DNA from: Pandoraea norimbergensis
Lineage (GTDB): Bacteria; Pseudomonadota; Gammaproteobacteria; Burkholderiales; Burkholderiaceae
Assembly (NCBI RefSeq): GCF_001465545.3
Contig: NZ_CP013480.3
Location: forward strand, 5,518,001 to 5,582,000
Length of the DNA stretch: 64,000 bases
Direction: 5' to 3'
Below, piece by piece: positions 1 through 11,725 of this stretch. Each line of letters opens with the position of its first letter. Within the stretch, counting starts at the first letter, position 1. Both the position numbers and the translations under genes were made by a program. The notes under the pieces were generated by a model, which searched no databases, had not been told where the DNA came from, and worked only from the letters and a program-made list of their open reading frames with translations.

Positions 1-797
1 AACTGGCGCCGACGCTCGCACGGCTCAGCGCCCAGCGCGATCACACGCGCGCACTCCGCGAAAAACTCCAGCGGGCGCTCTCCTATCCACTGACCGTGCT
101 GGGCGTAGCCATCGCTATCGTGATCGCACTGCTTCGCTGGGTCATCCCCGAGTTCGAACGACTCTTCGCCAACGCTGCCGGCGGTGGCGTACCGTTGCCA
201 CCACTCACCCGGTGGCTTATCGACGTGTCCCGCGCGGCGCTCGACGACGGGCCGTGGCTGCTTGCCGCCGCCAGCGCCGCAGGCGTTGCCATCAGCGTGA
301 CGCTCAGGCGCAGTTCACGCGCGCGACGATGGCGTGATCGCCTGATTCTGCACCTGCCCGGCATCGGGCAGATTCTGCGCATGACAAGCACCGCGCGCTG
401 GGCCCGCACGCTCGGCACACTGCTAGACGCGGGCATTGCGCTGCCCGACGCAATGGACGCCGCGGCCAACGCCTGTGGCAACCTCCTCATCCGACAGTCA
501 GCGCATGTCGTGCACGTGTCGGTCGCCCGCGGTGCACGGCTGGCCACGGCACTTGAGGCCGATACGCACTGGCCGCTGGTCATCGCGCAACTCGCCGTCG
601 TGGGGGAGGAATCGGGTACACTCGGGCGCATGCTCAACCAGGCGGCCGATCTGCTGGACGAAGAAGCCGCACATACGCTGGTGAGCGCCTGCGCGACGCT
701 AGAACCCATGATGATTACGTTGCTCGGACTGCTGATCGGAGGCATGGTGCTCGCCATGTATCTGCCGATGTTCCAACTCGGATACGGTGTCGCATGA
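1..797 (+). CDS. pilC: Type IV pilus inner-membrane platform protein PilC (3' part, T2SS F family)
   Basis: Only the last 264 codons are in the window; the frame is open from base 3 and the start lies upstream. PilC/GspF proteins form the inner-membrane platform that couples the assembly ATPase to pilin insertion. The visible part shows a hydrophobic segment shortly after the left edge (LTVLGVAIAIVIALLRW), a second around GPWLLAAASAAGVAISV, a soluble helical second repeat, and a C-terminal membrane segment ending in the family-typical AMYLPMFQLG. It overlaps the next gene, a prepilin peptidase, by 4 bases (ATGA). This places it in a pilB-pilC-pilD type IV pilus cluster rather than a general secretion operon. 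The family call is secure; pilus versus type II secretion is inferred from the neighbours. Confidence 0.9.
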   Translation, partial: LAPTLARLSAQRDHTRALREKLQRALSYPLTVLGVAIAIVIALLRWVIPEFERLFANAAGGGVPLPPLTRWLIDVSRAALDDGPWLLAAASAAGVAISVTLRRSSRARRWRDRLILHLPGIGQILRMTSTARWARTLGTLLDAGIALPDAMDAAANACGNLLIRQSAHVVHVSVARGARLATALEADTHWPLVIAQLAVVGEESGTLGRMLNQAADLLDEEAAHTLVSACATLEPMMITLLGLLIGGMVLAMYLPMFQLGYGVA

Positions 798-1663
798 ACG
801 GCTACGCAGAGCCTCTGCTCATCGACTTTCTCGCCCAACTGGCGCCGCACTGGCGCTTTGCGCTCTTTGCTGCCGTCGGCGTCGTCGCGGGCCTCTTCCT
901 CGATATCGCCATACGCCGCGTGCCGGTCGCCGTCGAGCTTGCATGGCTGGCGGAGTCGGCCACTGCGGCGAACGCATTCACTTCCTCCACCTCGATCACC
1001 ACGAGTGCGTCCGCCGCGTCCACCGACCATGGCGATACGGATATCCCTTTGGCATCGATCACCGCGCTATCCGCAGAGCGTTTCCAAGCGGTGCCGCTTC
1101 CCGACGCTGCCCCGACACGCCGCTGGCAGTTGTCGCTGCTCACTGCGCTGCTGAGCGTGGCCGTGGCCTGGCGCTTCGGCCCGACCTGGCAGAGCGTAGG
1201 CGCTCTTGGTCTCGTGTGGACGCTGATTACGCTCGCCTATATCGATTTCGACACGCAGTTGCTGCCCGACATCCTCACCTTGCCGCTGCTGTGGGCGGGC
1301 CTGCTCTGTAATCTGGGCCACTGGTTCGCCACGCTCCCTGCTGCGGTGATCGGCGCAGCGGCGGGCTATCTGAGTCTCTGGCTGTTGTACTGGGTCTATT
1401 GGCTGCTGCGGCGCCGCGAGGGCATGGGTTTTGGCGACTTCAAACTCTACGCCGCACTCGGCGCATGGCTCGGATGGGCCTCGCTGTTGCAGATCATGAC
1501 GCTGGCGTGTTTGCTCGCCATCGTGGTGGCCGGCAGCGCCTGGATCGCGGGCCGGCTGCGCCACGACCAGATGTTTCCGTTCGGCGCGTTTCTCGCGGCG
1601 GGGGGTATTGTCACGCTGTTCGGTGGCAACGAATTGATGATGTGGATCGGAGGCACCCCATGA
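794..1663 (+). CDS. pilD: Prepilin peptidase PilD, lacking the cysteine zinc motif
   Basis: Inner-membrane aspartic protease that cleaves prepilin leader peptides; most homologues also N-methylate the new N terminus. 289 aa. The N terminus has a membrane segment ending in the family motif before IRRVP (residues 40-44). The protease motifs are intact: D151 in [12 protein letters not shown] and D215 in [14 protein letters not shown]. The cytoplasmic domain normally carries two CxxC pairs binding zinc. Here that stretch (about 50-108) has no cysteine and is a Ser/Thr/Ala-rich low-complexity segment. The start overlaps pilC by 4 bases and the stop overlaps coaE by 4 bases, so the three are probably translationally coupled. 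Peptidase activity is expected; methylation by the canonical domain is uncertain. Confidence 0.92.
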   Translation: MNGYAEPLLIDFLAQLAPHWRFALFAAVGVVAGLFLDIAIRRVPVAVELAWLAESATAANAFTSSTSITTSASAASTDHGDTDIPLASITALSAERFQAVPLPDAAPTRRWQLSLLTALLSVAVAWRFGPTWQSVGALGLVWTLITLAYIDFDTQLLPDILTLPLLWAGLLCNLGHWFATLPAAVIGAAAGYLSLWLLYWVYWLLRRREGMGFGDFKLYAALGAWLGWASLLQIMTLACLLAIVVAGSAWIAGRLRHDQMFPFGAFLAAGGIVTLFGGNELMMWIGGTP

Positions 1664-2274
1664 CTTACGCCATCGGACTGACCGGCGGCATCGGCAGTGG
1701 CAAGACCACTGTCGCCAACCTGTTCGCCACGCACGGCATCGCCATTATCGACACCGATGCGATCGCCCATGGCATTACCGCACCGGGCGGTGCCGCCATG
1801 CCGGCCATCCGCCGCACGTTCGGTGATGATTTCGTGGCCCCCGACGGCTCGCTCGACCGGGCGCGCATGCGCGAACTCGTCTTCGCCGATGACGATGCAA
1901 AAGCACGTTTGGAGGCCATTACCCATCCGCTGATCCGCACCGAGTGCGAGCGCGCGGCGGCGCAAGCCGAAGGGCCCTATCTGATTTTCGTGGTCCCGCT
2001 GCTGGTCGAGTCCGGTACGTGGCGCGAACGTGTGCAACGCATACTCGTCGTCGACTGTCCGGAAGAAACGCAGATCGCCCGCGTGATGGCGCGCAATCAT
2101 TTCTCGCGCGATCAGGTGCTCGCGATCATGGCGCGACAGGCCACACGAGCACAGCGGCTCGCGCTCGCCGACGATGTCGTCGACAACGACACGCAGCACG
2201 CCGCACTCACCTCGCGCGTGGATCGCCTGCACGCGGAATATCTCAAACTCGCGGCGCAATCCAGTGCACACTGA
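1660..2274 (+). CDS. coaE: Dephospho-CoA kinase
   Basis: Catalyses the last step of coenzyme A synthesis, ATP-dependent phosphorylation of the 3'-hydroxyl of dephospho-CoA, in the cytoplasm. 204 aa, normal for the family. The P-loop GGIGSGKTT lies at residues 9-17, followed by IIDTDAIAH, the substrate-binding Asp region of CoaE, and by the [18 protein letters not shown] lid region. The ATG at 1660 sits in the ATGA overlap with the pilD stop. An open frame runs further upstream inside pilD, but family alignment and the P-loop position fix this start. coaE next to pilD is common in beta- and gammaproteobacteria. Confidence 0.96.
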   Translation: MTYAIGLTGGIGSGKTTVANLFATHGIAIIDTDAIAHGITAPGGAAMPAIRRTFGDDFVAPDGSLDRARMRELVFADDDAKARLEAITHPLIRTECERAAAQAEGPYLIFVVPLLVESGTWRERVQRILVVDCPEETQIARVMARNHFSRDQVLAIMARQATRAQRLALADDVVDNDTQHAALTSRVDRLHAEYLKLAAQSSAH

Positions 2275-2360
2275 GTCATTCGACAGTCACAGGAGCATCG
2301 CAATGCAGCGCTCGCTGACAACGCACACGGCAATTGCGCGCCATGGAACGCCGACGCGCG

Positions 2361-2390
2361 TTGCTTCTCTTTGGATTCCCGCATTAGAAT
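2361..2390 (+). promoter_or_regulatory. Candidate promoter for zapD-yacG
   Basis: TTGCTT at 2361-2366 and TAGAAT at 2385-2390, separated by 18 bases, in the 159-base gap between coaE and zapD. The -10 lies 44 bases before the zapD start. This is a match to the sigma-70 pattern only; no start site is known. Confidence 0.4.
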
Positions 2391-2433
2391 GTCGCCATTA
2401 CGCTGAAAAGCGCCAACTTTTGGGCCAACGCGC

Positions 2434-3189
2434 TTGATCCTGTACGAATATCCGCTCAACGAACGCATTCGCACGCTGCTTCGGCTAGAAGAGCTGTTCG
2501 GGCGCTTTGCCTTTTTCGTCGGACAGGATCAGCCGCTCGATCATCACGCGGCGCTGATCACGATGTTCGAAATCGCGGATATCGCGGGGCGCTCCGACCT
2601 GAAGAACGATCTGGTCAAAGAACTGGATCGGCAGCGGCTGACGCTTCAGACCTATCGCGGCAATCCCGACATCGCGTCGGATGCCCTCGAACAGTTCATC
2701 GACGAAGTCGAGCGCGCGATTGCCAATCTCAATCAGATTCCCGGCAAACCTGGCCAACACCTGAACGACAACGAATGGCTGTCGAGCATTCGCAGCCGCT
2801 CGGTGATCCCGGGGGGCACGTGCCGCTTCGATCTGCCGTCGTACTACGCGTGGCGGCACAACGATACCGAGCAGCGCCGCCAGGATATCGACAAGTGGAT
2901 TGGTCCGCTGATGCCGCTGCGTGATGCCATCGGCATCGTGCTCGGGCTGGCGCGCGAGTCCGGTCACGCCAGCAAGGCGATGGCGCAGCAAGGCAGCTAT
3001 CAGCAGATGCTCACGGGCCGCGTCTACCAGCTCATGCAGGTGCGCGTGGCCGCCGATCTGCGCGTGATCCCGGAAGCCAGCGCCAACAAGTACATGCTTT
3101 GGGTGCGTTTCACCACGCAGGACGGCGATCTGAAGCCCCGTCCGGTCGACAGCGACGTGCCTTTCCTGCTGACACTCTGCAATCTGTAA
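2434..3189 (+). CDS. zapD: Cell division protein ZapD (DUF1342)
   Basis: ZapD binds the FtsZ C-terminal tail and cross-links protofilaments in the cytoplasmic Z-ring. 251 aa. The N terminus [21 protein letters not shown] is the hallmark of the family, followed by the helical domain and a beta-rich C-terminal half ([20 protein letters not shown]). The start is TTG at 2434; no upstream ATG in frame preserves the family N terminus. yacG follows after 4 bases, a conserved pairing in proteobacteria. Its partner ftsZ is encoded about 9 kb away in this window. Confidence 0.94.
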   Translation: MILYEYPLNERIRTLLRLEELFGRFAFFVGQDQPLDHHAALITMFEIADIAGRSDLKNDLVKELDRQRLTLQTYRGNPDIASDALEQFIDEVERAIANLNQIPGKPGQHLNDNEWLSSIRSRSVIPGGTCRFDLPSYYAWRHNDTEQRRQDIDKWIGPLMPLRDAIGIVLGLARESGHASKAMAQQGSYQQMLTGRVYQLMQVRVAADLRVIPEASANKYMLWVRFTTQDGDLKPRPVDSDVPFLLTLCNL

Positions 3190-3193
3190 GACC

Positions 3194-3388
3194 ATGACAA
3201 CCGTCGTCAATTGTCCGACCTGCGGCAAGAAAGTCGTTTGGGGCCCTGAAGCCAAGTTTCGTCCGTTCTGCTCGGAGCGCTGCAAGCAGATCGACATCGG
3301 CGCATGGGCCGCAGAGAAGTACACCATTCCCGCAGAAGCCGCTGACGATCCCTCGCAGGACTCGCCGCTCGATCCGACGGAGCGCTGA
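3194..3388 (+). CDS. yacG: DNA gyrase inhibitor YacG, small zinc-finger protein
   Basis: 64 aa. Family members bind GyrB and inhibit gyrase; in E. coli YacG is a small zinc protein. Two cysteine pairs are visible, [11 protein letters not shown] near residue 8 and [15 protein letters not shown] near residue 28, matching the CxxC...CxxxC zinc knuckle and the conserved IDLGxW element. The C-terminal tail is acidic and Pro-rich. It starts 4 bases after zapD and is followed by a strong terminator, so it is the last gene of this strand run. Confidence 0.94.
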   Translation: MTTVVNCPTCGKKVVWGPEAKFRPFCSERCKQIDIGAWAAEKYTIPAEAADDPSQDSPLDPTER

Positions 3389-3432
3389 TCCAGTCGCTGA
3401 ATCCAGTCGCTGAAGTTAGTCGCTAAAAGACG

Positions 3433-3464
3433 AAAGGCACCCTAGGGTGCCTTTTTGTTTTTCA
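3433..3464. terminator. Rho-independent terminator, probably bidirectional
   Basis: Perfect palindrome AAAGGCACCCTAGGGTGCC with flanking T-run (TTTTTGTTTTT) on the plus strand and a shorter T-rich flank on the minus strand. It lies between the convergent yacG and mutT-like genes. Confidence 0.9.
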
Positions 3465-3481
3465 GACCTGCCGTTACCGCA

Positions 3482-3913
3482 TCACTTGCCTGCCATTTCC
3501 TCAGCAAGCCACGCGAGCGGCGGCTCGGCCGCTGGCAGCAACGGGGTCACGCCCACCGGGGGCCGTTCCCACGCCAATGCCTGCCCTTCCTTGCCATGCG
3601 GCTCGCCGTCCCATGCTGTGACCTTGCAGAAGTGCAGACGGACATACGCATGCGGATAGTCATGCTCCAACACGCGCCACGGTGCGCATCGCACGACCGT
3701 CACGCCCAACTCTTCGTGCAGTTCGCGGGCCAGCGCCGCCGCGACCGACTCGCCCGCTTCAAGCTTGCCGCCCGGAAACTCCCAGTAGCCGGCATACGGC
3801 TTGCCTGCCGGGCGTTGGCCGAGCAGCACCGTGCCGTCGGGGCGCACCATCACGCCGACCGCCACTTCCGTAATGGCACGCCCATCGGGCGCGTATCGCT
3901 TCGATTCAGTCAT
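3482..3913 (-). CDS. mutT: MutT-type Nudix hydrolase (8-oxo-dGTP diphosphatase)
   Basis: 143 aa from the ATG at 3913. MutT removes 8-oxo-dGTP from the nucleotide pool and so prevents A:T to C:G mutations. The complete Nudix box is visible, G-x5-E-x7-RELHEELGV, just after EFPGGKLEAGE, with the preceding GQRPAGKPYAGYWEF typical of MutT. A longer open frame begins at 4018, but it would overlap the terminal codons of the neighbouring ATPase gene, and the family N terminus fits MTESKRY at 3913. Same strand as the upstream ATPase, with an 85-base gap. MutT is the best fit; another Nudix substrate cannot be excluded. Confidence 0.88.
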   Translation of the reverse strand: MTESKRYAPDGRAITEVAVGVMVRPDGTVLLGQRPAGKPYAGYWEFPGGKLEAGESVAAALARELHEELGVTVVRCAPWRVLEHDYPHAYVRLHFCKVTAWDGEPHGKEGQALAWERPPVGVTPLLPAAEPPLAWLAEEMAGK

Positions 3914-3998
3914 AAGTCTGCGGTTCTCTTGGCCGGGCGCGCCATCGCTGCACACGCCCCGGCTTTTTGCGGGTCTGTTTATCGGTCTTGAAAAAGCG

Positions 3999-4877
3999 TC
4001 AGGACGCCGCGGCACCACTCAGCTTGCCCGCCCAATCGCGCGCAAACTGGAACGCCACACGCCCTGAGCGCGAACCGCGCTCCAGCGCCCAGATCAGTGC
4101 CTCATGGCGCGCTTTCTCAAGCTGATCGGCCGGCACACCGAAGTGTTGCAGCCAGTGACCGACGATGCTCAGGTAGTCGTCCTGCTTGAACGGATAGAAG
4201 CTCACCCACAGGCCGAATCGCTCAGACAGGGAAATTTTCTCTTCGATCACTTCGCCCGGATGAATCTCACCGTCATCGGTGTGGCGATAGGTCTCGTTGT
4301 CCTTCATGTACTCGGGCAACAGATGGCGACGGTTCGACGTGGCGTAGATGAGCACATTGTCCGATTGCGCGGCGATGGAGCCGTCGAGCGCAACCTTCAG
4401 CGCCTTGTAGCCCGACTCGCCGTCCTCGAACGACAGGTCATCGCAAAACACCACGAAGCGCTCCGGACGCGCCGAAATCAGATCGACGATGTCGCCCAGA
4501 TCGACCAGATCGTCCTTGTCGACTTCGATCAGACGCAGGCCCTCGCTCGCATACTGATTCAGGCAAGCCTTGATCAGCGACGACTTGCCCGTGCCGCGTG
4601 CGCCCGTGAGCAACACGTTGTTGGCCGGCTCGCCGCGTACGAACTGGCGCGTGTTCTGTTCGATCAAGCCTTTCTGGCGCTCGATGTTCTGCAAATCGCC
4701 CAGCGTGATCTCCGAGACGTGCGCGACCGGTTGCAGGAACCCGCGTCCCTGCTTCTTGCGCCAGCGAAACGCCACTGCCGCATTCCAGTCGATCTCGGGC
4801 GTGGCCGGCGGCAACATCGCCTCCAGTCGGGCCAGCACGCCTTCGGCGCGCGTGAGGAACTGCTCCAGCTTGTCCAT
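3999..4877 (-). CDS. AAA-type ATP-binding protein of the DUF815 family
   Basis: 292 aa from the ATG at 4877. A Walker A motif GARGTGKS occurs at residues 92-99 and a Walker B-like VVFCDDLSFE about 50 residues later, followed by the sensor-like IYATSNRRHLLPEYM. These are the hallmarks of the DUF815 family (COG2607), predicted ATPases of unknown function that are widespread in betaproteobacteria beside mutT and argJ. Extension upstream to 5021 gives an unlikely Arg-rich leader. The function is not known; the context with MutT suggests housekeeping but does not define it. Confidence 0.88.
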   Translation of the reverse strand: MDKLEQFLTRAEGVLARLEAMLPPATPEIDWNAAVAFRWRKKQGRGFLQPVAHVSEITLGDLQNIERQKGLIEQNTRQFVRGEPANNVLLTGARGTGKSSLIKACLNQYASEGLRLIEVDKDDLVDLGDIVDLISARPERFVVFCDDLSFEDGESGYKALKVALDGSIAAQSDNVLIYATSNRRHLLPEYMKDNETYRHTDDGEIHPGEVIEEKISLSERFGLWVSFYPFKQDDYLSIVGHWLQHFGVPADQLEKARHEALIWALERGSRSGRVAFQFARDWAGKLSGAAAS

Positions 4878-5101
4878 GCTTCGAATCCTTGCGCTGGCGA
4901 GAAACCGCCAGTCGATGTCTCGTCGTTCGGTGTTGTCGTTTCCCTTCGCTATCGGCCCCGATGCTCGTGCCATCGGTGACCTGCCTGCCAGCCCGTGTTG
5001 CCGGCACCTCGAACGGTGCATCGCCCGCGCCGGTCAGGCACGCATCGATGTCACCGACAGCGCTCGTCTCCGGTGGAAGACGAGCGCCGTCCCGTCGGGG
5101 C

Positions 5102-6331
5102 TCAGGAGCGGTAGTCCGCGTTGATGCTCACGTAGTCGTGCGACAGATCGCAGGTCCACAGCGTTGCTGCCGCGTCGCCGCGGCCCAGCACCACGCGCAC
5201 CGTGATCTCGCTTTGCTTCATCACGCGCTGACCGTCTTCTTCGCGATAGTCGGCGTTACGGCCACCGGCGCGGGCGACCAGCACGTCGTCCAGATACAGG
5301 TCGATCTTGCTGACGTCCAGATCGTTGACGCCGGCATAGCCGATGGCGGCCAGAATGCGGCCCAGATTGGGGTCCGACGCGAAGAACGCCGTCTTCACCA
5401 GCGGCGAGTGGCCGATCGCATAAGCGATCTGGCGGCACTCAGCCACGTCGCGGCCGCCTTCGACGGTCACGGTGATGAACTTGGTGGCGCCTTCACCATC
5501 GCGCACGATCAGTTGCGCCAGTTCCTGCGAGATCGACAGCAGTGCGTCGCGCAGGGCAGCAAACGCCGGCGTGTCGGTGCTGCTGATTTCCGGCAATTCG
5601 GTCTGGCCCGTGGCGGCCACGATGAACGAGTCGTTCGTCGAGGTATCGCCGTCGATGGTGATCGCGTTGAACGAGCGGTCGGCCACGTACTTCACCAGCG
5701 CGTCGAGCACCGGCTGCGCCACACGGGCGTTGGTGCCGACGAAGCCGAGCATGGTCGCCATGTTCGGCTTGATCATGCCGGCGCCCTTGCTGATGCCTGT
5801 CATGACGATGGTCTGGCCGTCGATCACGACTTCACGCGAGGCGGCCTTCGGCAGCGTGTCGGTGGTCATGATCGATTGGGCGGCTTCGTACCAGTGCGCC
5901 GGTGCGAGATTGGCAATCGCTTGCGGCAACCCTGCGACCAGACGGTCGACCGGCAGCGGTTCGAGAATCACGCCCGTGGAGAACGGCAGAATCTGGTTCG
6001 GCGAAACCGACAGCAGCTTGGCCAGTGCGTCGCACGTAGCGCGCGTCGCGGCCATGCCCGGCTCGCCGGTACCGGCGTTGGCGTTGCCGGTGTTCACCAC
6101 CAGCGCGCGAATGCCCGCGTGTGCGGCCAGATGCTCCTTGCAGACGGTCACCGGTGCCGCGCAGAAACGGTTCGTGGTGAACACGCCCGACACAGTGCTA
6201 CCGGCGGCCAGTCGCATGACCAGCACGTCCTTGCGGTTCGGCTTACGGATATTGGCTTCGGCCCAACCCAGTTCGACGCCGGGCACGGCGCGCAATTGGG
6301 AGGCTTCGATCGAGGGGAAATTGACGGCCAT
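5102..6331 (-). CDS. argJ: Bifunctional ornithine acetyltransferase / N-acetylglutamate synthase
   Basis: 409 aa from the ATG at 6331. ArgJ transfers the acetyl group from N-acetylornithine to glutamate and so runs the cyclic arginine pathway; bifunctional forms also acetylate glutamate from acetyl-CoA. The autoprocessing site [10 protein letters not shown] is present: cleavage before the Thr of ATML makes the alpha and beta chains and leaves Thr as nucleophile. Other family motifs are [15 protein letters not shown] and the C-terminal [18 protein letters not shown]. The frame is open up to 6553, but that extension is Arg-rich and non-homologous in look. Whether it is mono- or bifunctional cannot be decided from sequence. 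Confidence 0.95.
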   Translation of the reverse strand: MAVNFPSIEASQLRAVPGVELGWAEANIRKPNRKDVLVMRLAAGSTVSGVFTTNRFCAAPVTVCKEHLAAHAGIRALVVNTGNANAGTGEPGMAATRATCDALAKLLSVSPNQILPFSTGVILEPLPVDRLVAGLPQAIANLAPAHWYEAAQSIMTTDTLPKAASREVVIDGQTIVMTGISKGAGMIKPNMATMLGFVGTNARVAQPVLDALVKYVADRSFNAITIDGDTSTNDSFIVAATGQTELPEISSTDTPAFAALRDALLSISQELAQLIVRDGEGATKFITVTVEGGRDVAECRQIAYAIGHSPLVKTAFFASDPNLGRILAAIGYAGVNDLDVSKIDLYLDDVLVARAGGRNADYREEDGQRVMKQSEITVRVVLGRGDAAATLWTCDLSHDYVSINADYRS

Positions 6332-6455
6332 GAGGGTTCGCCCGCGAGAGGTAAGGGTTGCATCTCCCGCCCTGGCGACGTCGGCACGACAGTCCGCCCG
6401 GGCGGCGGTTGATCGGTGCGGCCGGAGACTGCGAGTACCGGCGCCACAAACGACT

Positions 6456-6480
6456 CGGCGCCGATTTTTGGTCGGCGCCG
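6456..6480 (-). terminator. GC-rich hairpin downstream of secA
   Basis: Nine-base stem CGGCGCCGA / TCGGCGCCG with a 7-base loop, 19 bases after the secA stop codon on the minus strand. No T-run follows, so it may act as a 3'-end stabiliser or weak terminator rather than a classic intrinsic terminator. Confidence 0.5.
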
Positions 6481-6498
6481 CGTCGCTCGGTTCACATC

Positions 6499-9294
<2,796 letters not shown>

Positions 9295-9576
9295 CGGATC
9301 ACTGGTAAGGGCGGCAAATGTCGTTCGCAAGCGTGCGGACGGTCGAAGGAACAAGGCCCGAGCGCCACGAAAATCCCCCCGTGACATCCGGACCGCCCGA
9401 CGCGCCTGCGCACTGCGGGTCACCAGCATTTGGCAGAGTTGCCACGTGCCGGTTCGATACCTGTTCTAAAAAAAGGATTCTAGCATGCTGCGGTGATACG
9501 CCCGGGCGCCTTGGCATCTCGGACAGCCTTGGTTTCTCGCCGCCCGCCGGGTCCACGCCCGATCGCGGGGTAGAAT

Positions 9577-10080
9577 ATGAGGCATTCTCTGTCTCACCAT
9601 ATGAAACGACGCAAAGCACCCCGTGTTGCCCGCCCGCTGAACGCCCTGCTATCCGCGTCTTTATCGACTTCTGACGGCGCAGGATCGCTGCTGGCCGCCG
9701 CCGAACAGCTCGGCCGCTTGGAGCGCGATGTGCATGCGTTGTTGCCTGCGCCACTCACCGCGAGCGTGCGGGTCTCGCCGCCACGCGATGGGGCGCTCGT
9801 CTTTCTCGTCGCCAACAATGCACTGGCCGCGCGCCTGCGCCAGCAGACCCCCTCGTTGATCGAAGGCCTCGCCAAGCGCGGCTGGCTGATTCGTACGATT
9901 CGTATTCGCGTGAGCATCACGGCGCCAGAACCGCCCAAACCACCCAAAGAAGCGCGCCTGCCGCGACAAGGTCTGGTAAGTCTGCGCGATCTGCGCGATT
10001 CGCTGGAGCCGTCGCCGCTTCGCGACGCACTGGCCCGGCTGGTGGCACGGCACTCTTACGGCGGCACCCGCAAGCCCTGA
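9577..10080 (+). CDS. DciA-like DUF721 protein (replicative helicase loading family)
   Basis: 167 aa from the ATG at 9577, or 159 aa from the ATG at 9601. DUF721/DciA proteins interact with the DnaB helicase in bacteria lacking DnaC. The core is SASLSTSDG...LLAAAEQLGRLERDVHALLP followed by a small alpha/beta domain with LVFLVANNALAARLRQQTPSLIEGLAKRGW, the KH-like fold of the family, and a basic Pro-rich tail. The 9577 start has GGGG at suitable spacing, but TAGAAT at 9571-9576 could be a -10 element and would favour 9601. It is divergent from secA and convergent with lpxC, the position occupied by secM in E. coli but by a DUF721 gene in betaproteobacteria. Confidence 0.78.
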   Translation: MRHSLSHHMKRRKAPRVARPLNALLSASLSTSDGAGSLLAAAEQLGRLERDVHALLPAPLTASVRVSPPRDGALVFLVANNALAARLRQQTPSLIEGLAKRGWLIRTIRIRVSITAPEPPKPPKEARLPRQGLVSLRDLRDSLEPSPLRDALARLVARHSYGGTRKP

Positions 10081-10128
10081 GCTTTGCGGCAATCAGACGC
10101 GACCGAATCTTGTTGCGCGTCAAATAAA

Positions 10129-10159
10129 AAAGCGCCGGAAAACCGGCGCTTTCGTTTTG
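10129..10159. terminator. Bidirectional terminator between dciA-like gene and lpxC
   Basis: Perfect 10-base stem AAAGCGCCGG / CCGGCGCTTT with a 4-base AAAA loop. A T-rich flank follows on both strands (TTTCGTTTTG on plus, TTTTTATTTG on minus), so it can end the dciA-like transcript and the dcw/lpxC transcript. Confidence 0.9.
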
Positions 10160-10191
10160 TTACATTCGCACCGGTAAGCGGTGCGGCGCAA

Positions 10192-10218
10192 CATCCGCGT
10201 CATCCGCGTCATCCGCGC
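10192..10218. repeat. Three tandem copies of a 9-bp unit
   Basis: CATCCGCGT repeated at 10192-10200 and 10201-10209, with a third copy at 10210-10218 differing in the last base. It lies in the 80 bases between the lpxC stop and the terminator, so it is in the lpxC 3' untranslated region. No function is apparent; such units are prone to slippage. Confidence 0.7.
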
Positions 10219-10232
10219 GTGACGTGCGCGAC

Positions 10233-11147
10233 TTATGCGAATTGCGTTTGCGGTTCGAACTGGAAACCACGCGGTGCGTCTTCGGCACGCTCGAACGTCA
10301 CCACTTCGAAGGCTTCCTGTGCGAGAAGCTCACGCAGCAGTTGGTTGTTCAGACCGTGGCCCGACTTGTAGGCCGTGTACGACGCCAGCAGCGGGTGACC
10401 GATCACATACAGGTCGCCGATCGCATCGAGCATCTTGTGTTTCACGAACTCGTCGTCGTAGCGCAGGCCGTCGTTATTCAGAATGCGGTACTCGTCGAGC
10501 ACGATCGCGTTGTCCATGCTGCCGCCACGGGCCAGGCCCAGTTCGCGCAGCATTTCGACTTCATGCGCGAAACCGAACGTGCGGGCGCGGGCGATTTCCT
10601 TCGCGTAGGACGTTTCAGCGAAATCGACTTCAAGCGCCTGACCGGTGCGGTCCACCGCCGGGTGACGGAAATCGATCGTGAACTTGAGCTTGAAGCCCTC
10701 AAACGGATCGAGGCGGGCGAACTTGTCGCCTTCGCGAATCTCGACCGGCTTGGTCACACGGATGAATTTCTTCGCGGCGGGCTGCTCTTCGATGCCGGCC
10801 GACTGGATCAGGAAGACGAACGTTGCAGCGCTGCCGTCCATGATCGGAATTTCTTCGGCGGTCACATCGACGTACAAATTGTCGATGCCCAGCCCGGCGC
10901 ATGCCGACATCAAGTGTTCCACGGTGGAAACACGCGCACCATCCTTCTGCAACACCGACGCGAGACGCGTGTCGCCGATCGCCATCGCCGACGCCGGGAT
11001 CTCCACGGGGGGATTCAGATCGGTACGACAAAAGACGATGCCGGTGTTCGGCGGCGCCGGACGCAGCGACAACTCGACCTTGCGACCGGAGTGCAAGCCG
11101 ATGCCGACTGTCTTGGCGATGGATTTGAGAGTGCGCTGCTTGAGCAT
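10233..11147 (-). CDS. lpxC: UDP-3-O-acyl-N-acetylglucosamine deacetylase
   Basis: 304 aa. Zinc amidase performing the first committed step of lipid A synthesis in the cytoplasm. Zinc ligands are visible: H78 in [10 protein letters not shown]237 and D241 in [12 protein letters not shown]; the catalytic H264 is in [11 protein letters not shown]-terminal [19 protein letters not shown] is the family signature. It is the last gene of the dcw cluster, 578 bases after ftsZ, and has its own extended -10 promoter 43 bases upstream of the start codon. In E. coli LpxC level is set by FtsH proteolysis through the C-terminal tail; this protein ends in FEPQTQFA, which does not decide that point. Confidence 0.97.
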   Translation of the reverse strand: MLKQRTLKSIAKTVGIGLHSGRKVELSLRPAPPNTGIVFCRTDLNPPVEIPASAMAIGDTRLASVLQKDGARVSTVEHLMSACAGLGIDNLYVDVTAEEIPIMDGSAATFVFLIQSAGIEEQPAAKKFIRVTKPVEIREGDKFARLDPFEGFKLKFTIDFRHPAVDRTGQALEVDFAETSYAKEIARARTFGFAHEVEMLRELGLARGGSMDNAIVLDEYRILNNDGLRYDDEFVKHKMLDAIGDLYVIGHPLLASYTAYKSGHGLNNQLLRELLAQEAFEVVTFERAEDAPRGFQFEPQTQFA

Positions 11148-11189
11148 GCTATTTATTAAAACTATCAGACGCTAATGACCATAGATCGA

Positions 11190-11198
11190 ATTATATCA
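11190..11198 (-). promoter_or_regulatory. Extended -10 promoter of lpxC
   Basis: On the minus strand the sequence reads TGATATAAT: a consensus TATAAT hexamer (11190-11195) preceded by TG one base away (TGn extended -10). No good -35 is found 17 bases upstream, as is usual for extended -10 promoters. Predicted transcription starts near 11183, leaving a leader of about 35 bases before the lpxC ATG. Confidence 0.7.
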
Positions 11199-11725
11199 GA
11201 TCGGCGCCTTCATCGCTGTGCCACAAACACAACGATTCGTTACTAAACATTTTGGATTGTGCCTCACGGATACACATTCCGAATATCCCGTCATACGAAA
11301 CAAGCCATTTCGCTTTCCGGCGACGGCCATTACCTCTCGGGGGCCCCTCGCGCCCTTCAACGTTCATCGTAGAACATCGACGCGCTGGTGCAGGGCACCC
11401 CGTCCACCACAACGGAGGCATGCCGCGGTGGACGGGGGACAGACTCGCGAGACCGGGTCAGGGATGGCGGACGCTTACCCGTAACGTCCGTCATCTGTCG
11501 CGCGTTGACCTCTCATGCGACTCTGGTTGTCGCAACGACGAGACATCAACCCACGCAACAACCTTGCCGTATCGCCTTTCAGACTCGTACTGCGGCGCGC
11601 CTTCCCCACACCGAAAGGTATGGTTCATAGGGCGGCGACGAGTCCTCACGACGACCTGCGTAGGTCTCGCGATTCCCAAGGTGCGGCGGCGCCAGGCACT
11701 GGTACCCGGCCCGCGCGCAACCCTG
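11199..11725. other. Non-coding ftsZ-lpxC spacer with a long inverted repeat
   Basis: The spacer between the ftsZ stop (11726) and the lpxC start is 578 bases, far longer than any other gap in the cluster. It contains a perfect 11-base inverted repeat CCCCGTCCACC (11398-11408) / GGTGGACGGGG (11427-11437) with an 18-base loop that itself holds GGCATGCC. No T-run follows on either strand. A short minus-strand open frame at 11191-11421 has no start signal, family resemblance or credible composition. I see no other gene here. Confidence 0.6.

Noticed and set aside
11191..11421. A 76-codon minus-strand frame upstream of lpxC
   Set aside because: No ribosome-binding site, no family resemblance, and its 3' end runs through the lpxC -10 promoter.
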